Of a stretch of 64,000 bases of DNA, positions 60,280-64,000 are shown piece after piece; positions within the stretch are counted from its first letter, which is position 1; every line of letters begins with the position of its first letter. Both the position numbers and the translations under genes were made by a program. The DNA comes from Ostrinia nubilalis (Eukaryota > Arthropoda > Insecta > Lepidoptera > Crambidae): positions 7,130,001-7,194,000 of the forward strand of contig NC_087104.1 of NCBI RefSeq assembly GCF_963855985.1, in the 5' to 3' direction. The notes beneath the pieces are model-generated. The model saw only the letters and a program-made list of their open reading frames with translations. It was not told the DNA's origin and did not search any database.

Positions 60280-61823
60280 AAACTAGCTGTGCCCGCGACT
60301 TCGTCCGCGTGGAATAATGACTTTGGGTAGGCACTTTTAATAATTTAGTCTAATTATTTTACAAATAGCTTTCGCCCGCGACTTCGTCCGCGGAGAAGTC
60401 GAAAACGTTCTCATACGATTTTTAAATGTTTTTAACGTTATTATCTAAATGTTTGAATAATTATAAAATATAAAAATCTTAAAGGTTAAATAAACATGAA
60501 AATAAATTTTTCTTATATTTTATGAATATGCAGCTCGGCCTTTGATCGGTGGTATTATCTTTTTACAACGAAATCGAAAACTACACCTACCGCAGTATTA
60601 TTGGTAAACTTTTTTTTTCCTATGGGTGCTAGAATCACCAAGCTTCTAGCATGCCACTGGCCGTGGGAGAAGGAGCTTTTCCTCAAGACTACTCCCACTA
60701 CCTCAAGGGCCTCCGATAAAAATCTCGCGCGAAAATGAGTTTATGTATATACAGCGCAAGCAGGTGCCCGCGGCATGACCGTCATGCATTACTATGCATT
60801 GTTAGGCGAGCGCACGCAGCGGACACCCACTCCGAGGTTAAATGGAGGCCCCTAGAGTATGATAGTCTTTAAAATGACATGATTGTAAAAAAAATGCACT
60901 AATGAGTAATTAATATCAACTTTGAAGCAAATCACCACTAAAATAACTTTCTACCCCTTTTTAACATAGTTAGGGGGTGCATTTCACTAAAATACGAAAC
61001 ACACCTTCCATTAATTCTGTTATAGAATGCTTATGCGAAATTTGAAGTAGATTGAATGAAGGAATCTCGTTATCCCATACAAACTTTGCCCCCCCTTTTT
61101 ACCTCCTTAGGGGTAGAATTTTGGAAAATCCTTTCTTATCAGATGCTTACGTCTTACAAAGAACACACCGCCCAAGTTTCAGGTCTCTACGATCAGCGGT
61201 TTAGGCTGTGCATTGATCCATCAGTGGCGCGCGCAGTAGGTACTTGATAATTATTTTGCTGCGATGATATTTTAAAACTGCGATATCTCCTAAGATATTT
61301 ATTGAAATCGAATGGTGTAAAGGCCAAGTATGTTTAAAATTAAATACTTGTGATGAATAACTTATTTATTTGGATAAGGATTAATATCATGTTTATGAAA
61401 AAACCTCCGCAAATAATGCATTAATATAAAACAGATTTCTTTTTGCATAAAAAGGGTTACTATGAGCCAACCTTAAAAGATAGACATATACTATCGCGGA
61501 CTTTTTTTTAGAACTTTTAAAGGGGAACAATCCTGTCATACATGATTTTTGCGAAACTTTAACCGTTTACGCAGCGTCAGCTCTCAAAAGGAAAAAAATC
61601 ACTGATTTGAAACATTCTTCATTGGTGCTCCGCTCCTATTGGTCTTAGCGTGATGATATATAGCCTAAAGCCTTCAGGAACTAACGGGCTATCCAACACA
61701 AAAAGAATTTTTCAAATCGGTCTAGTAGTTCCTGAGATTAGCGCGTTCAACCAAACAAACAAACAAACAAACAAACAAACAAACAAACAAACAAACAAAC
61801 TCTTCAGTTTTATAATATTAGTA
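60280..61823 (+). mobile_element. GCCCGCGACTTCGTCCGCG repeat, full copy inserted in the LINE
   Basis: Runs from AAACTAGCTGTGCCCGCGAC to TTATAATATTAGTA, 1,544 bp, with TAGATAT on both sides (60273-60279 and 61824-61830). Removing it with one TAGATAT rejoins the LINE reading DDASI to SKEG in frame. It ends with a (CAAA)n run of about twelve units, against about four in the 47807 copy. No coding domain is recognised; the frame 61056-61247 has no motif. Class uncertain: a non-autonomous retroelement is suggested by the 7-bp duplication and simple-repeat tail. Confidence 0.9.
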
Positions 61824-61830
61824 TAGATAT

Positions 61831-61893
61831 TGAGGCATCATCAGCATACATGACGCACAGGTGACTGGCTATTAAGGGAAGCTCATTGATATA
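61831..61893 (-). pseudogene. LINE reverse transcriptase, YADD fragment
   Basis: A 63-bp piece between two insertions. On the - strand it reads INELPLIASHLCVM then YADD (codons 61837-61848) and ASI, the catalytic box of the reverse transcriptase. It is contiguous in the ancestor with 63004 upstream and 60279 downstream. Confidence 0.9.
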
Positions 61894-63003
61894 CAGTGTG
61901 AGTCACGTTAAAGTGTACATATGAAAATAGATGAAACTAGACCTATTTTTATCGACAAAAAAGAGGTCAAAAAATTTTTGAGATTTTTTTTTTAATTTTT
62001 TATAGAATTTTTTTTCTTCCAATTACTTATTGTAAAGAAAACGTAATAACTTTTAAACTAAGCGGTATATCCTGATAAAATAAAAACAGTAATAATGCTA
62101 AATAACAGGCGATACTAAAAAAATACATAAAATACCTACACAAAAAGGCCAACAAATAATAAAAAATGATACTTTTTGAAAAAAATCTGCTTTTAAATTC
62201 GTGTTTTTTTGGTTATTTGATAAATTTCTCCAAAAAATGCCCCTATAACCGGTGGTTTTTATTACTTTTTATTATTCTCTATCGTATTACCTTCGTAAAA
62301 CCAAAAATCGAATGTCTCTATCCCTATCACAACGTTTGCAATGATCGTTTGAACTAAGCCTCTCCGGGCGCGCCATTCAAAGCTTCGTTAACAACGAAAC
62401 TGAAAATGGCTCTAGATTTGTAATTTTGAAAAAGACAAGTTAGATTTCAAATAAAAACAAAAGATTTCGAAGTAAAATAAACATTTTAGTTAAAATTAAA
62501 ATTGTCTCTACCTGTAGCGGAGAATAATGTTGTGGCAGGCCTTTGTTCAAACGATCATAGCAAATGTTGTGATAGGGATAGAGACATGCGATTTTTGGTT
62601 TTAGAAAGATAATACGATAGAGAATAATAGAAAGTAATAAAAACTATCTGTTATAGGGGCATTTTTTTGAGAAATTTATCAAATAACCAAAAAAACACGA
62701 ATTTAGAAGCAGATTTTTTTCAAAAAGTATCATTTTTTATTATTTGTTGGCCTTTTTTGTGCATTTTATGTATTTTTTTGGTATTGCCTGTTATTTAGCA
62801 TTATTACTGTTTTTATTTTATCAGGATATACCGCTTAGTTTAAAAGTTATTACGTTTTCTTTACAATAAGTAATTGAAAGAAAAAAAATTCTATAAAAAA
62901 TTAAAATTAAAAATCTCCAAAAATTTTTGACCTCTTTTTTGTCGATAAAAATAGGTCTAGTTTCATCTATTTTCATATGTACACTTTAACGTGACTCACA
63001 CTG
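61894..63003. mobile_element. 1,110-bp foldback element inserted in the LINE
   Basis: Arms 61894-62354 and 62545-63003 are near-complementary around a centre of about 190 bp. Ends CAGTGTGAGTCACGTTAAAG on both sides; TA duplication at 61892-61893 and 63004-63005. Removing it with one TA restores the LINE reading F-L-I-Y-I-N-E-L-P. The frame 62166-62357 lies in an arm and is repeated in the second copy at 63800; it has no motif. Confidence 0.95.
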
Positions 63004-63521
63004 TATATCAGAAATAGGAGAGGTCCCAAATACACTGCCTTGCGGTACGCCTAGAATTATTTTTTCAAAATTAGACTGCACCTGCTTGATTGTCTTAGTA
63101 TTTTCATCATATGTGTCTAAGATTGTCGCTTGAAATCTGTTTGTCAGATAAGATTCCAAAAGATTAAGGGCATTCCCTCGTATACCTATATGATTGAGTT
63201 GTTTTAATAATATGTCATGTACCTACCACACAGTCAAAGGCTTTAGACAAGTCTAGGAACAATCCAATGCAGGTTTTTTTATTGTCAATGTCTGTCCATA
63301 TTTTCTGTAAAATGTTATATATAGCTATTGTTGTATTTTTTCCTTTTTGGAATCCAAATTGGTTAGTACTTAAGATATTATTTTTATTTAAATATGCTGT
63401 TAACCTTTTTGCTATTATCTTCTCGAATAATTTAGAAAAGTTAGGTAATAATGCTATAGGTCTATAAAGAAAACACTGGCTCGTGTACAGCCACACATTT
63501 TTAATGTTTTGATATCATATA
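63004..63521 (-). pseudogene. Jockey-like LINE, N-terminal part of reverse transcriptase
   Basis: The - strand reads YRPIALLPNFSKLFEKI, NQFGFQKGKNTTIAIYN and FLDLSKAFDCV, the first blocks of a LINE reverse transcriptase. A 4-bp duplication (ACCTACC near 63221-63227) shifts the frame just after FDCVV. A one-base gain in the C-run 63025-63027 shifts it again before the GPLLFL block. The sequence before YRPI is degraded and stops at the second foldback copy. Confidence 0.9.
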
Positions 63522-64000
63522 CAGTGTGAGTCACGTTAAAGTGTACATATGAAAATAGATGAAACTAGACCTATTTTTATCGACAAAAAAGAGGTCAAAA
63601 AATTTTTGAGATTTTTTTTAAATGTTTTATCGAATTTTTTTTCTTCCAATTACCTATTGTAAAGAAAACGTAATAACTTTTAAACTAAGCGGTATATCCT
63701 GATAAAATAAAAACAATAATAATGCTAAATAACAGTCGATACTAAAAAAATACATAAAATACACAAAAAAGGCCATGAAATAATAAAAAATGATACTTTT
63801 TGAAAAAGATCTGCTTAAAAATTCGTGTTTTTTTTGGTTATTTGATAAATTTCTCCAAAAAATGCCCCTATAACCGATGGTTTTTATTACTTTGTATTAT
63901 TCTCCATCGTATTACCTTCGTAAAACCAAAAATCGCATGTCCCTATACCTATCACAACGTTTGCAATTATTGTTTGAACTAAGCCTCTCCGGGCGCGCCA
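63522..64000. mobile_element. Second foldback copy, left arm, cut by the window end
   Basis: Begins CAGTGTGAGTCACGTTAAAG after TA (63520-63521) and follows the left arm of the 61894 copy for 479 bp with few differences. The right arm lies outside the window. It is also inserted in the LINE. Confidence 0.92.

Noticed and set aside
62166..63982. Repeated 60-codon frames with FGYLINFSKKCPYN
   Set aside because: They lie in the arms of the foldback element and repeat because the element repeats; AT-rich and without a family match.

Overview
This window is eukaryotic nuclear DNA, most likely from a moth or butterfly. It is AT-rich, almost free of long open reading frames, and full of repeat families I know from lepidopteran genomes: RTE-type LINE tails ending in WTSFG-stop, tRNA-like SINEs, repeats with a head near GCCCGCGACTTCGTCCGCG, a mariner relic, a Jockey-like LINE and many MITEs. 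The order is inferred from these families; no species is claimed.

One cellular gene is clear. Two exons on the + strand (10722-10805 and 47306-47438) have good splice sites, and their phases join in frame to give a stretch of membralin (TMEM259), an ER multi-pass membrane protein linked to ER-associated degradation. The intron between them is 36.5 kb. Neither the first nor the last coding exon was found, so the rest of the window is probably intron as well: upstream intron or 5' flank at 1-10721 and a further intron from 47439 to at least 64000. Everything else is transposon-derived, locally duplicated or unassigned.

Layout. 0-4.7 kb: a 1.05-kb foldback element, then a 2.2-kb element with identical 33-bp inverted termini carrying a decayed coding fragment and a nested MITE. 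5-10.4 kb: RTE fragments, an element rich in AGTGAACC motifs, direct repeats, and a perfect 146-bp-arm hairpin abutting a 106-bp tandem duplication. 10.7 kb: membralin exon. 11-20 kb: a MITE, a five-unit GC-rich array and a three-unit 350-bp array. 20-21.4 kb: a dead mariner. 22-47 kb: scattered MITEs, SINEs, a non-autonomous hAT with an exact 8-bp target duplication, and many two- or three-copy local duplications. 47.3 kb: membralin exon. 47.8-59 kb: a deleted SINE/LINE-like repeat and sparse sequence. 59.3-64 kb: a Jockey-like LINE on the - strand, interrupted by three younger insertions. For two of them, removing the insert and one target duplication restores a continuous reverse transcriptase reading.

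Recurring themes are (i) long foldback elements that start CAGTGTG or CAGGGTG and sit between TA dinucleotides, and (ii) tandem or near-tandem duplications of 100-350 bp at more than ten places. No bacterial genes, CRISPR array, rRNA or convincing functional tRNA were seen.
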